From Macrothele yani (lineage: Eukaryota > Arthropoda > Arachnida > Araneae > Macrothelidae), in contig CM077005.1 of NCBI GenBank assembly GCA_039090855.1, forward strand, positions 17,089,921 through 17,153,920: a stretch of DNA of 64,000 nt, in the 5' to 3' direction. This document shows positions 10,496 to 20,958 of the stretch, in pieces; within the stretch, counting starts at the first letter, position 1; every line of letters begins with the position of its first letter. The notes beneath the pieces are model-generated. The model did no database searches and was not told where the DNA came from. It saw only the letters and a program-made list of their open reading frames with translations. Both the position numbers and the translations under genes were made by a program.

Positions 10496-12035
10496 CACTG
10501 CTGGACAATTGCTAAGGACGGATGAAAATAGCAACGATAGCAACCACAATATGGAAAGCAGGAAAATGTGGAAATTAGCATAAGTGCGGGATACAGTAAG
10601 ACGTGTTGTGCGTATGCAAATTTTGGATTGCCGAACGTGTTCGTGACGTCATAGCGCTGATAAGAGATATAAAGTATTTGACGCGTATTGACCGTTGTTG
10701 TTCAAGCGCAAAGTGGAAAGGGAAAGAATCAATTAACGAACTTGAAATTTTCAGTATGTCTTCCCGACATCACCTAGATGATTTTACGCGTGGCCGTATT
10801 ATTGACAAGATTGAAGAAGGGCGACACATAACAGATGTTGCCAGGGAGTTGGATGTCAGCCACAGTGTTGTTTCAAGGCTTTGGAAATAATTTCAAACAA
10901 ATGGAGAGTGTAGCAAACGTCCAGCGGGAGGTTGTGTTCGCAGTACGATACCTGCAGAAGATCTGTACATAGTGCTATCAACAAAAAGTCACCGGCGCAG
11001 CACAGCTAGTGAGGTAGCAAATCAGTTTATGGCTGCTACTGGCAAGCGGATCTCCCGAAAAACTGTCGCAAGACGTTTGCATGAAGAAGGACTATACGCC
11101 CGCCGTCCTGTTGTGTGCATCCCATTGTCCAGACGTCACCGTACCGCCCGTTTGCCATGGTGCTATCAACATCGCAATTGGACTGATAACGACTGGTCTG
11201 CTGTCCTCTTCTCAGATGAGAGTAGATGCAGTCTATCGTCTAATTGTCGACGACAACTGATCTGGCGTGATAGTGGTACTGCATATTGTCCAGCAAACAT
11301 ACAGGAAAGGGACCGATATCCGACATGCAGTGTCATAGTATGGGCTGGCATCATGATCAATGGCCGTACGTCCCTCTATGTGCTTCCAACTGGGACTATG
11401 ACTGGCCAACGATACACTAATGATGTTCTGCTACCTCATGTTCGCATGTTCCGTGGTGCTGTCGGTGATAGATTCATTTTCATGGACGACAACGCAACAT
11501 GTCAACGAACAGTCGCTGTCCAGGAGTATCGTGAGAGCGAGGATATTCAACGCCTCGTATGGCCAGCACGTTCTCCAGATCTGAATCCCATTGAAAATGT
11601 GTGGGATGCTTTGGGTAGGAGTCTTCCTGGTCGCCAATGCCCTCCAATAAACAAGGACACCCTCATCCGTGCACTGAAAGAAGAATGGGATAAATTATCC
11701 GAACAGCTGCTTGATAATGTTGTGCAAAGCGTGACACGACGTGTGGAATCTTGCATCGCCCTCCATGGTGGCCATATCCCGTATTGACATCTTACGCCGG
11801 AACGCCTGCGGACGGTAATTGCATTTTTTTCACGTTTACGTATTCTGCACAAAATGGCCTGTTTGTCCCTTGAACACGTTCCAAAGCCTTCTGGATTTCA
11901 GAGCACAATAATTGTCTTTCTTGTAATGTCCTGGCATTCTGACATTATTTTATTTCACTTGGCATCCAACCACACTTACTTTTTTATGCGCTATATAGCC
12001 GTTTATGATTCGTCCTTAGCAATTGTCCAGCAGTG
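10496..12035 (+). mobile_element. Complete Tc1-like transposon inside the hAT
   Basis: TA dinucleotides at 10494-10495 and 12036-12037 bracket inverted ends CACTGCTGGACAATTGCTAA and its complement. The repeats extend about 28 bp before diverging. The 1540 bp length is typical of Tc1. It splits the hAT gene between an RKLQGKG-type segment and a CISFEKKLILF-type segment. Confidence 0.9.
10756..11787 (+). pseudogene. Tc1-like transposase, one premature stop from open
   Basis: An ATG at 10756 opens a 343-codon frame of normal Tc1 length. It is broken only by a TAA at 10888-10890. The protein has a first helix-turn-helix (RHITDVARELDVSHSVVSRL), a second one (STASEVANQFMAATGKRISR), and the catalytic triad in VLFSDES, FMDDNATCQ and WPARSPDLNPIENVWD (DD34E). 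It ends HGGHIPY. The single stop and preserved catalytic residues suggest the youngest Tc1 in the window. It cannot be translated whole unless the stop is a sequencing error or read through. Confidence 0.85.
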
Positions 12036-12539
12036 TATTTCGTTTGAAAAGAAATTGATTTTGTTCGCTGAAGATTTAGAGAGGGGAACTTTAGTTCATT
12101 TCCCAAACTTGTCTCAATATCGCCGAGAAAACAATGCCCTATTATTTCAAGACAGCAATTTTAAGCATGAGAGAATCTTTTCTTCAAAAGGTTTCAGGAA
12201 TTCAGAAATGATAAAGCGACTCTAGCTTTTATTAAAAATCCTCTTAATGTCAATGTGAGGGAATTAAATTTTTCTGTTTGATATTGACACGGCTAATTTT
12301 GAAATACAATTGTTGAACATGGCAAGCAAAGACTTATTATGGAGCTCCAAATTTTTACGTCTTGGTACTGAAATAGAAGAACTGGAAAAAGAAAAAAGCA
12401 GTATGATTTCACAATACAAGCACACTGCTATAAAAGATCTACGGAAGGCAGACTCATTGATTTCTAATACTTGAAATAGCCTTCCGGACAAATATCATGA
12501 GTTAAAAAAAAAACTGTATTTGGTGTTCTCAGTATTTTC

Positions 12540-13288
12540 GGAGTCTCGTGTCTGGCGCACATGAATTGAACGAAAATAAACAAAATCGTCGTTTGGAAGT
12601 CTCGTCGGGGCTGCTTTCGAGCAACAAAACCGATCCTTTTCTCGATCGCATCGTGACATGCGACGAAAAGTGGATCCTGTACGACAATCGTCGCCGTTCC
12701 GCGTCGTGGTTGGACCACAACGAAGCTCCTCAACACTGCTCCTCAACTCCATCAACAGAAGGTTACGGTGACTGTTTGGTGGTCTTCAACCGGCTTAATT
12801 CACTACAGCTTCCTGAATGCGGGCGAAATGATCACCGCAGCAAAGTATTGTCAGAAAATCGACGAAATGCACCGCGAAGTGAAACGCATTTGCCCATCAT
12901 TAGTCAACAGAAAGGGCCCAATACTTCTGCACGACAACGCGAGACCGAACGTCGCGCGTATCACTCTGCAAAAGTTGAACGAATTGGGCTATGAGACTCT
13001 ACCACATCCAACATATTCCCCAGACCTTTCGCCAACCGACTACCATTTTTATCAAGCATCTGGACCAATTTTTGCAGGGGACAATTTTTCCACAACCAAG
13101 CTTTCAAGCTTTCGTCGCTTCCAGAACTCCTGATTTTTACGGCACCGGAATACATGACCTTGTTTCTCGTTGGCAAAAATGTGTTGAATCGAATGGTTCT
13201 TATTTCAATTAATCATATTTTTTCTGAGCTGAGATATGTGTGGTTGACAAACAGTGTACAAATCGGGCATTTCATTATGGACAACCTA
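12540..13288 (+). pseudogene. Mariner transposase, 5'-truncated and frameshifted
   Basis: This is the catalytic part of a mariner transposase of the type also present in human SETMAR. Blocks in order: ELNENKQNRRLEVSSGLL, DPFLDRIVTCDEKWILYDN (first Asp), VTVWWSSTGLIHYSFLN, GPILLHDNARPNVARITLQK (second Asp), TLPHPTYSPDLSPTDYHF (third Asp) and HDLVSRWQKCVESNGSYFN. At least two frameshifts (near 12750 and 13050) separate them, and the N-terminal helix-turn-helix is missing. The 3' inverted repeat is present (AATCGGGCATTTCATTATGG then ACAACCTAA, ending about 13288). It was inserted in the hAT, then lost its 5' end. Confidence 0.85.
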
Positions 13289-13289
13289 A

Positions 13290-14640
13290 TATCCAAGAGC
13301 TGCATAAAAAAGCGTGCACCACACATGGTATTTTATGAGGCACTATATAGAGCGATGATGTATTTTTCATTCATTAAAATAGATCTCGATATCACAATTT
13401 TCCCCTCTGAATTCGTCCAAAAAGGCTCATTTTCAGTTACTTAATGACCAAAATAGGTACATTACGTCGGATCAGGTTTTCTCGAATTAGTTTGCTTTCT
13501 TTTTTTTTTTATTTTTCTTTAGAAACTACTGTAAGTTTTATTTTCTCTGTGTTTTACTTTATTTAGTAACTGGGCCTTCTGAATGGCTGCATCCCAGTAA
13601 ACCTCAAGTTTCGACTCTCCACTGAGAAAACTATTAACAAACGTGCTGAGAGGTGACTAGTTTTCTTTGAATTCCGAATGGCAACAGAATTTCGGATCCA
13701 ATACGCAATTTTTTCCATCAAAAGTCTCTCCTCCTGACGGCAGAAGCTGTAATGCCGGCTCTCACAACACAGAAACCGTGGAGTTTGGAAGCGAAGTCAG
13801 GAAGGAAGGAGTTAAGTGAATGAGAACCCAGGCCACATTTGGCTTTAATGTCGCAGGAATCAATTCTCCTCGACAAGGACAGCACGCATTAGGGACCCAG
13901 CTCCAGCTGCTGCCTCTCTCTGCACTGTTCCTCCCTCGCACTTCCCCTCCTCAAGTCGTTAGGTCCACTGATGACAACTTCATACATCTACCGGCAGTTA
14001 CAAGGAGTCTGTCTCTTCTCATAGACACACACTTTTCTACTCTCCGTCTCTCTCTCTCTCTCTCTTTCTCTCACTCGATCTCAGCCGAGCAAATGTGGAC
14101 AGCAGTCGCAGCCGGGGCACATTACAGAGCGACTCCATACTTTTCCCCAGACGACGCACGCCCGTATCAATTTGGTTCTAGGTAGCAGCACCAGGAGAGG
14201 ATAGTAGTTTGCCCTGCATGCCTGCCCTGAGTCATCGAATCCAAATCCCTACCCCCGCCCTTCGTCGATCGTTTCTTTCCTTCATCTCCCCCGGGGCGGT
14301 AATCATGCCCCCTTTTCTCCGTACCACTGAGAAAGGGTAATGGCACCTCACCAGGCATACGATTTGCATTTTGACCCGAAGAAAAATTTCGTTGGTTTTT
14401 GAGTAGTTTCCTGACATATGAAAAAAAAAAAACGATTTCTAAGAAATACTTTTTAGTGCTTACAAGAAATTTTCAGAAATGCGCGCTTATAAACCCATAC
14501 GACAGTGATGTCACCATATTTTAGGGGATGGCTTTTGACCCTTCTTCATACATCGAAAGTTTGTGTGAGTAAATCATCTACAAAGTTACTAAATAAAGAG
14601 CGGAACACCAACTCCGTGAGATTTTAAAGACAAACGCTCA
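13290..14640. other. Unassigned spacer with a CT microsatellite
   Basis: No gene or element recognised. A (CT)n run covers about 14044-14076. The 121-residue open frame at 13820-14185 is serine/leucine-rich from that run and has no motif. Confidence 0.5.
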
Positions 14641-14721
14641 AAAAATGTTGAGCCTACAGAAAAATTTGCCAGTTGAAGCTTTCTGTGATGGACTGCGACC
14701 TCTGATTTATTTCACGGGAGA

Positions 14722-15640
14722 AAAAATAAATCAAAGGGGCACAGTAGAAACTGTGCGGCCACCTACAACGTAGAACTACGTCAACTGTCACTAATTCAGG
14801 GTACTATCTCAACGTCCAGAAAATCAAAGGGGCACAGAAGCTACTGTGCAGCAACCTACAAGGTAGAACTACGTCAACTGTCACTATTTCATGGTACTAC
14901 TCAACGTCGAAGAAATCAAAGGGGCACAGTAGCAACTGTGCGGCAACCTACAACGTAGAACTACGTCAACTGTCACTATTTCATGGTACTACTCAACGTC
15001 GAAGAAATCAAAGGGGCACAGTAGCAACTGCGGCAACCTACAACGTAGAAATACGTACACTGTCACTATTTCATGGTACTACTCACCGTCCAAAAAATCA
15101 AAGGGGCACAGTAGCAATTGTGCGGCAACCTACAACGTAAAACTACGTCAACTGTCACTATTTCATGGTACTACTCAACGTCGAAGAAATCAAAGGGGCA
15201 CAGTAGCAACTGCGGCAACCTACAACGTAGAACTACGTCTACTGTCACTATTTCATGGTACTACTCAACGTCGAAGAAATCAAAGGGGCACAGTAGCAAC
15301 TGCGGCAACCTACAACGTAGAAATACGTACACTGTCACTATTTCATGGTACTACTCACCGTCCAAAAAATCAAAGGGGCACAGTAGCAATTGTGCGGCAA
15401 CCTACAACGTAAAACTACGTCAACTGTCACTATTTCATGGTACTACTCAGCGTCCAAAAAATCAAAGGGGCACAGTAGCAACTGTGCGGCAACCTACAAC
15501 GCAGAACTACGTCAACTGTCACAATTTCATGGCACTTGATCACTACTACGTCCTTAAAGTATTCCGCGAAGGACAGCTGACGTAGCCCTACGTTTATAGG
15601 TTGCGGCACAGTTGCTACTGTGCCCCTTTGATTTTTTTCA
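14722..15640. mobile_element. Foldback element filled with a ~92 bp minisatellite
   Basis: Nine direct units start at 14731, 14824, 14916, 15008, 15098, 15190, 15280, 15370 and 15462 (period 90-93 bp). Each holds two perfect small hairpins: GCACAGT-AGCA-ACTGTGC and ACGTAG-AA-CTACGT. The right end (about 15597-15640) is the same sequence inverted, reading GGTTGCGGCACAGTTGCTAC, so the array is closed by terminal inverted repeats like a MITE. Copies from 15008 and from 15280 share private variants, showing duplication of a three-unit, 272 bp block. The 155-residue repetitive open frame here is an artefact. Confidence 0.85.
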
Positions 15641-15880
15641 GATATAAAATTTTTAAGAAATAAAACGAAAGAAATGTTTTACTTTATTTACTTAAAAGCA
15701 ACTTATATTATACACAATTTATAGTAACTTATGCTGATTATAAATTAACGTTAGTAGAAGTAGAAGACATAGTATCATCGCGTATCTTCCCATACTGCTT
15801 CATTTCCCCTCTCGTTTAAATTTTTCCCATTCTGCTTTATTCCCCTCTAGTTTAAATTCGGGTCATTAGTGGTCATTAAT
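15641..15880. other. Spacer with a 37 bp tandem duplication
   Basis: Two adjacent copies of a block containing CCCCTCTMGTTTAAATT (M is A or C) lie at about 15788-15862. Nothing else is supported. Confidence 0.5.
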
Positions 15881-16440
15881 GGCTGTAAAGCGGAGAGAGG
15901 AAATTTAAGTTAGAGCACCATTTCCCAATCGACCTTCATTCCCATACAGCTTTACAATGCGGCCATAAAACGGGGAAAACTTTACCTGCTAGAAAAGAGT
16001 ACGCACCTCTTAAGGGGAATTCACCTGGTTTCTTTCATAGCAGTTAGCGGCGTGCAAATCTGAGGAAGAATTGATCCCGCTCATGCGCACTGCATATTAA
16101 TCTGATTTCAGCCATTTTTAACACATGCCTTCGGTATGGACCATTTCCCCCGTCGACTTCTTAAGTAAAAGTTGACCTCTTCCGTGTCCCTAAGAACACA
16201 CTAAAATTTCGACGTAATTGAAGGCTTTTCTATGCGTATTATCATGCGTAAGTTTGGAAAAACATATATCAAACCAGATGAAAATTTCCGGAAGAGAATC
16301 ACAAATTTCTAGAAAAAGCGCGTAATAAAAAAACACATTTTTATGCACTCCAAGCATTGCTTTTTCTTAGTTTTCAAAATAGTTAGACGTACACAAAGTG
16401 CGTTCAAAAAGCTTCTAGATTGGCGGCAACATGGCGTTAC
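15881..16440 (+). repeat. Left arm of a ~9.5 kb inverted repeat
   Basis: From GGCTGTAAAG (15881) to GGCGGCAACATGGCG (about 16436) this arm is an imperfect complement of 25432-25196 joined to 20958-20633. Shared blocks include GAATTGATCCCGCTCATGCG, TCGACTTCTTAAGTAAAAGT and AGCAATGC. Divergence is moderate, so the arms are not a recent palindrome. The inner edge abuts RTE sequence on both sides. Confidence 0.85.
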
Positions 16441-16603
16441 AGCCAGTTATCAATGCACTGCTGGATGAAGGTCTCCCAAGTTTCTTACACAACGGTCTGC
16501 CTTGCGCCAGTCTCCTCCGTGTCATTCCCGCATGCTTTCGAATTTCATCCACCCACTTCCAATGTGGTCTTCTTCTGGGTCTTTTCCTGTTCCTTGGAAT
16601 CAT
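16441..16603 (-). mobile_element. RTE 3' tail fragment
   Basis: On the minus strand this encodes only the last part of the RTE protein (HWKWVDEIRKHAGMTRRRL ... ) and ends in the CAT/GAT run at 16601-16616 into which the next RTE copy is joined. The plus-strand open frames covering it are shadows. Confidence 0.8.
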
Positions 16604-19380
16604 CATCATCATCATTGTCAACCATTATCAATCCACTGCTGGACGAAGGTCTCCCCAAGTTTCCTCCACAACGGTCTGTCTTGTGCCAGTCTCCTCCATG
16701 TCACTCCCGCATATTTACGAATTTCATCCGCCCATCTCCCATGTGGTCTTTTTCTGGGTCTTTTCCTGTCCCTTGGAATCCAATCTAAAATTTCGGCTGT
16801 CCATCTATGGTCTGTCCTTCTGGCAGTATGTCCAGCCCATTGCCATTTCAGGGATTTAACTCTGATCATGATGTCTTCCACTCTCGTCATTTTTCGGATC
16901 CACGAGTTCCTCTTCTTATCTCTCCTGGTTATACCAAGCATGCACCTCTCCATGCTTCTTTGAGTTGTCTGCAGCCTTTGTATGTCTCTTTTAGTTAAGG
17001 TCCACGTCTCTGCACCATACGTAAGCACTGGAAGGATGCATTGATCAAACACTTTTCTTTTAAGACATAATGGCATATTGCTCTTGAAAATTATGCTGTT
17101 TCTTCCAAAAGCTCTCCAGGCAAGTTTTGTACGCCGATTAATTTCTTCATCAATGTGACCCTCACTTGATATCTGCTGTCCAAGATAAACATACGTATCT
17201 GTTATCTCCAGTTTTTCTCCATCTATCGATAAATCTTCATTTCTTGTAAAAGCATTGAACATCACTTTTGTCTTCTGAAAGTTCATTTTTAATCCCACTT
17301 CTTTACTCTTGTCAGCAAGTTCCTGGATCATACTCTGTAGCTCTGATGGGGTAGTTGCAAAAATGACTACGTCATCAGCAAAACGAAGGTGGGTTAGATA
17401 ATCTCCATTAATCTTTATCCCCTTGTTTTCCCAGTTCAGTGATTGAAAGACATTTTCCAATGTGGCATTAAAGAGCTTCGGAGATATGGTGTCACCTTGT
17501 CTCACTCCTTTCCAATTTTTATGTGTGTTGTATTTTCAAACAGCCGAATCTTTGCACTTGCATTTTCATAGATGTTATTAATAATATTAATGTATGCATC
17601 TTCAATACCGCAGGATTTCAGAGCCGTGGTAACTGCTGATGGTTTCACCGAATCAAAGGCTTTTTCATAATCGATAAAAGCCATGCACAATGGAAGTTCA
17701 TATTCCCTCGCTCTTTCAATTAGTTCTCTCAGTACGTGGATATGATCTATTGTGCTGTAGCCACTCCTGAATCCAGCTTGTTCTCTCGGTTGAGCCATGT
17801 CCAGTGTTACCTTCAAGCGGTGTGAAAGAACTTTAGTGAAGATTTTATAAACCACTGATAGGAGGCTGATAGGTCTGTAGTTCCTGAGATCCTCAATGTC
17901 ACCTTTTTTTATGTAGCAGGATCATTGTAGCATTGTTCCAATCCTCAAGAATCTTCCCTTCATTAAGGCATCGAGTGAAAATTTGGGCGAGTACTGTTTC
18001 AATTTCTCCACTTGCTTCTTGTATGATGTCTATAGTAATTCCATCTTCTCCTGGAGCTTTCCCCCGCTTCATGTTCTTGATTGCATGAGCAACTTCTGCT
18101 GGGAGGACTGGAAGAACTCTGGTACCTTTCATGATGTCTGGAGTACATGTATCATCCCTTTCATATAATTTGGAGTAGAAATCTTTCACTCTTGTCAAAA
18201 TTTCGCCTCTATTTCTTGTTATAGAACCATCTTCTTTTCTCAGAGCCATAATTTGTTTTCTTCCCTTACTGAGATGTCCCTTTGCTATCTTAAGGCTTTG
18301 GTTGTTTTCAATTGCTTTCCTCACTAGCTCACAGTTGAATTTCCTTACATCTTCAGTGATACTTTTTCGTGTTGTCTTGCATAGCTCTATATATTCCACT
18401 TTGGAAGTCACATCTTCTTTAGTTGTCCTCATCTCTCTTCTTTTTTGCATCAACATTTTGGTTTTTCCTGATAATTTGTTCACATGCAACTTGTTCTTAG
18501 ACCCAGCTAATTTTGTTGCTGTTTCCATTAGAGCTTTGGTTACTTTTCTGTTAACTTCCGAAATATCCACTTCTTCCGATGTTAGGCCTTCTAAAGCAGA
18601 GAATCTGTTCTTCAGTTCCAACTTGAAAGTATTATGGTGTTTTTTAAGGTTGGTTATGTCAATACATTTTGTTTGTCTTATGAGCTTGCCACGTTCCAGT
18701 TTAGTGTTGAGGTGCATCTTACATCTCACCAATCTATGGTCACTACCTGTGTTGAACTTGTTCAGCACACTGCAGTCTTCGATGACGAATTTTTTGTTAC
18801 ACATAATAAAATCAATTTCACTTGTCGTCCCAATTGGATGTCTCCATGTCCATTTCCTGTGTGGCTTTTTCTTGAAAAAGGAGTTCAAGATGAAAAATCC
18901 TTCTGCCTCTGCAAACTCAACGAGAGTATTTCCACGCTGGTTTCTGTTGCCGTGACCGAATTTACCTACTGAAGTTTCATTCTGTTGCCGTTGCCCTATT
19001 TTTGCATTGAAATCTCCCATAATTATCTTCAAGTGCTGCTTACCTTTATTATTTAGATGACGAATTTCCTCATAAAATTCTTCAATTTCTTCTTCAGGAT
19101 GACTTGTGGTGGGTGCATAAGTTTGAATAATCTGAGCCTGGTATCTTCTCGATAGTTGGATAACGAGTCGTGCAGCTCTGTCAGAGGAACTTTCAACTTC
19201 TACCACTTTATCCTTCAGTTTCTTGTTTATTATAAATCCAACACCACTAGTTCTGCCAGTATCTGTCCCACGATAATAGAAGAGATGTCCACTTTTCAGT
19301 TCAATGAGATCTTCTCCTTTTCTCCTTACCTCACTTAGCCCGACGATGTCCCACTTGATCCTTTGTAGTTCCTCTTCCAA
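16604..19380 (-). mobile_element. RTE-clade non-LTR retrotransposon, nearly full length
   Basis: The element reads on the minus strand from the endonuclease domain (19380) to the end of the reverse transcriptase (about 16620), followed by a GAT-type trinucleotide tail (about 16601-16616), a hallmark of RTE elements. The 5' end is joined abruptly to another RTE fragment at 19380, so the 5' untranslated region is missing. Confidence 0.85.
16618..19380 (-). pseudogene. RTE endonuclease-reverse transcriptase, two frameshifts
   Basis: The protein nicks DNA with an APE-type endonuclease and primes reverse transcription there. Endonuclease signatures: VGLSEVRRKGE (catalytic Glu), IIQTYAPT, IIMGDFNAKIG (Asp/Asn), TSEIDFIMC and TGSDHRLVRC. 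Reverse transcriptase signatures follow: [44 protein letters not shown] (catalytic YxDD-type), YVYLGQQIS. The C-terminal region has RNSWIRKMTRVEDIMIRV, WAGHTARRTDHRW and FVQQWIDNG. Two single-base indels split it into frames 17899-19380, 17502-17855 and 16618-17505: one in an A run near 17905, and one in a C run at about 17505, where the copy at 60-61 kb keeps the extra C. All catalytic motifs are intact, so decay is recent. Confidence 0.9.
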
Positions 19381-19799
19381 TTGGAATATGGTCTAAAATT
19401 TGGGCTGCACACCGATGGTCTGTCCTTCTGGCAATATGTAGAGCCCATTGGCATTTCATGAATTTTACTCTGATCATGATGTCATCCACTCTTGTCATTT
19501 TCCTTATCCACGAGTTCCTCTTCTTTACTCTCCAGGTTAACCAAGCATACATCTGTCCATGATGCCTCTTTCAGTTGTCTGTAGTCTTAGTATGTTTTTT
19601 TAGTTAAGGTTCACGTCCCTGCTCCGTACGTAAGCACAGGAAGAACGCATTGATTAAACATTTTTGTCTTAAGACACAATGGCATATTGCTCTTTAAAAG
19701 TGTGCTGTTTCTTCCGAAAGCTCTCCAACCAGGTTCCATACGTCGATCAATTTTTTCATCAATGTGAGATTTGCTTGATAACTGCTGTCCAAGGTAAAT

Positions 19800-19800
<1 letters not shown>
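19381..19800 (-). pseudogene. RTE internal fragment
   Basis: Minus-strand homology to the region spanning YLGQQ through HIARRTDHR (frames shift). It is fused at 19380 to the start of the previous copy and breaks off at a TA microsatellite. It is a truncated, decayed piece. Confidence 0.8.

Positions 19801-19857
<57 letters not shown>
19801..19857. repeat. (TA)n microsatellite
   Basis: About 27 TA units. It lies between two RTE fragments in opposite orientation. Confidence 0.95.
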
Positions 19858-19859
<2 letters not shown>

Positions 19860-20515
19860 CCAGGAACTTGCATGATGTAGAGTATGATCCAGGAACTTGC
19901 TGACAAGAGCAAGGGTGGGATTAAAAATGGACTTTCAGAAGACAAAACTGATGTGCAATGCTTTTTTCAAAAAATGAAGATTTATCGATTGATGGAGAAA
20001 AGCTTAAAGTAACGGATACCTACATTTGAACAATAGGTATAAAGCAAGGATCACATTCATGAGGAAACAATTAATCGGCGTATAAAACTGGGTTGGAGAG
20101 CTTTTGGAAGAAACAGTACAATTTTCAAGGGCAATGTACCATTAGGCCTTAAAAGAAAAGTGTTTAATCAGTGCATCCTTCCAGTTCTTACATATAGAGC
20201 AGAGACATGGACCTTAACTAAAAAATACATACAAAGACTGTATGCAACTGAAAGGAGCATAGAGAGATGCATACTTGGTGTGACCAGGAAAGATAAAAAC
20301 AGGAACTCGTGGAAAATGACAAGAGTGGAAGATATCATGATAGGAGTAAAATACCTGAAATTGCAATGGCCTAGACATGTTGCCAGAAGAACGGACCACC
20401 GATGGACAACCGAATTTTTAGACTGGATTCCAAGGGACAGAAAAAGACCCGGAAGAAGACCACATGGGAGATGGATGGATAAAATTCGAAAGCTTGCCGG
20501 AGTATATATATATAT
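19860..20515 (+). pseudogene. RTE 3' fragment, opposite orientation
   Basis: Plus-strand homology runs from MIQELADKSK through FNQCILPVLTYRAETWTLTK, RNSW(K)MTRVEDIM, ARRTDHRWTTEFLDWIPRDR and GRWMDKIRKLAG, ending in a short TA run near 20505-20517. Frameshifts occur before about 20160. It mirrors the minus-strand fragment at 19381-19800 across the TA microsatellite. Confidence 0.85.
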
Positions 20516-20632
20516 ATGCTGGAATATATATAATCCAGCGTAGAATGTTACCCAATCAGTTCCTTGGGGGAACGTTGATTTACAGATTCAAATGTAGCAG
20601 CACATAGTGGAAATAATTCTGTACTAACGGCT

Positions 20633-20958
20633 GTATAGCGCCATGTTGCCGCCAATTCAGAGCTTTTTGAACGAACTTTGTGTATGTCTAACTATTTTGA
20701 AAACTAAGAAAAAGCAATGCTTGGAGTGCTCAAAAATATGTTTTTGCTTACGCGCTTTTCCCGGAAATTTCTCATTGTCTTCCGGAAATTTTCATCTGGT
20801 TTGAGATATGTTTTTCCAAACTTACGCATGATAATACGCATAGAAAAGCCTCCAATTACGTCGAAATTTTAGTTTGTTCTTAGGGACCCCGAAGAGGTCA
20901 ACTTTTACTTAAGAAGTCGATGGGAAAAATGGTCCATATCGAAGGCATGTGTTAAAAA
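20633..20958 (-). repeat. Right arm (inner part) of the ~9.5 kb inverted repeat
   Basis: Complement of about 16440-16112. It starts with GCGCCATGTTGCCGCCAAT and ends at GTGTTAAAAA, where a 4.2 kb element is inserted. The arm resumes at 25196. Confidence 0.85.

Larger units (their letters stand above)
8955..12537 (+). pseudogene. hAT transposase, interrupted and frameshifted
   Basis: The recognisable order is: a degraded BED-type finger region (KSQIWRDTSRQNMPH near 9065); the block [58 protein letters not shown] after the SINE; IATDGAKNMAGAKKGFVSF, carrying a catalytic Asp; FHCILHQEALCA; LYFMVDVTSQLNQINRKLQG; then, beyond the Tc1, FAEDLERGTLVHFPNLSQYR and the region before the dimerisation domain (ELNFSVFDIDTANFE, by frame joining). 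The C-terminal dimerisation motif is absent. Several stops and frameshifts occur even without the insertions. The pattern is that of the hAT group related to vertebrate GTF2IRD2/ZBED proteins. Confidence 0.8.
8547..13288 (+). mobile_element. hAT element (GTF2IRD2/ZBED-type) carrying three nested insertions
   Basis: The left end CAGGGGTCGGCAAACTGCGG is a typical hAT terminus. Pieces of one hAT transposase follow in order: 8955-9523, 9836-10495, 12036-12537. They are separated by a SINE (9524-9835), a Tc1 (10496-12035) and a mariner (about 12540-13288). Removing the SINE and Tc1 restores continuous homology across each junction. The right terminus of the hAT was not found, so the 3' limit given is only the end of the last nested element. 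A 24 bp unit (TGGCTCTTTGGTTACGTGCA...) is repeated three times at 8579-8650. Confidence 0.8.

Noticed and set aside
13820..14185. 121-codon open frame as a host gene
   Set aside because: No motif, contains a CT microsatellite, no supporting splice or promoter evidence.
15118..15585. 155-codon repetitive open frame
   Set aside because: It is a translation of the ~92 bp minisatellite; unit length changes shift the frame.
16420..16963. Plus-strand frames of 122-153 codons
   Set aside because: Antisense shadows of the RTE C-terminal region; the minus strand carries the recognised protein.
18302..18972. Plus-strand frames of 217 and 112 codons
   Set aside because: Antisense of the RTE endonuclease domain.
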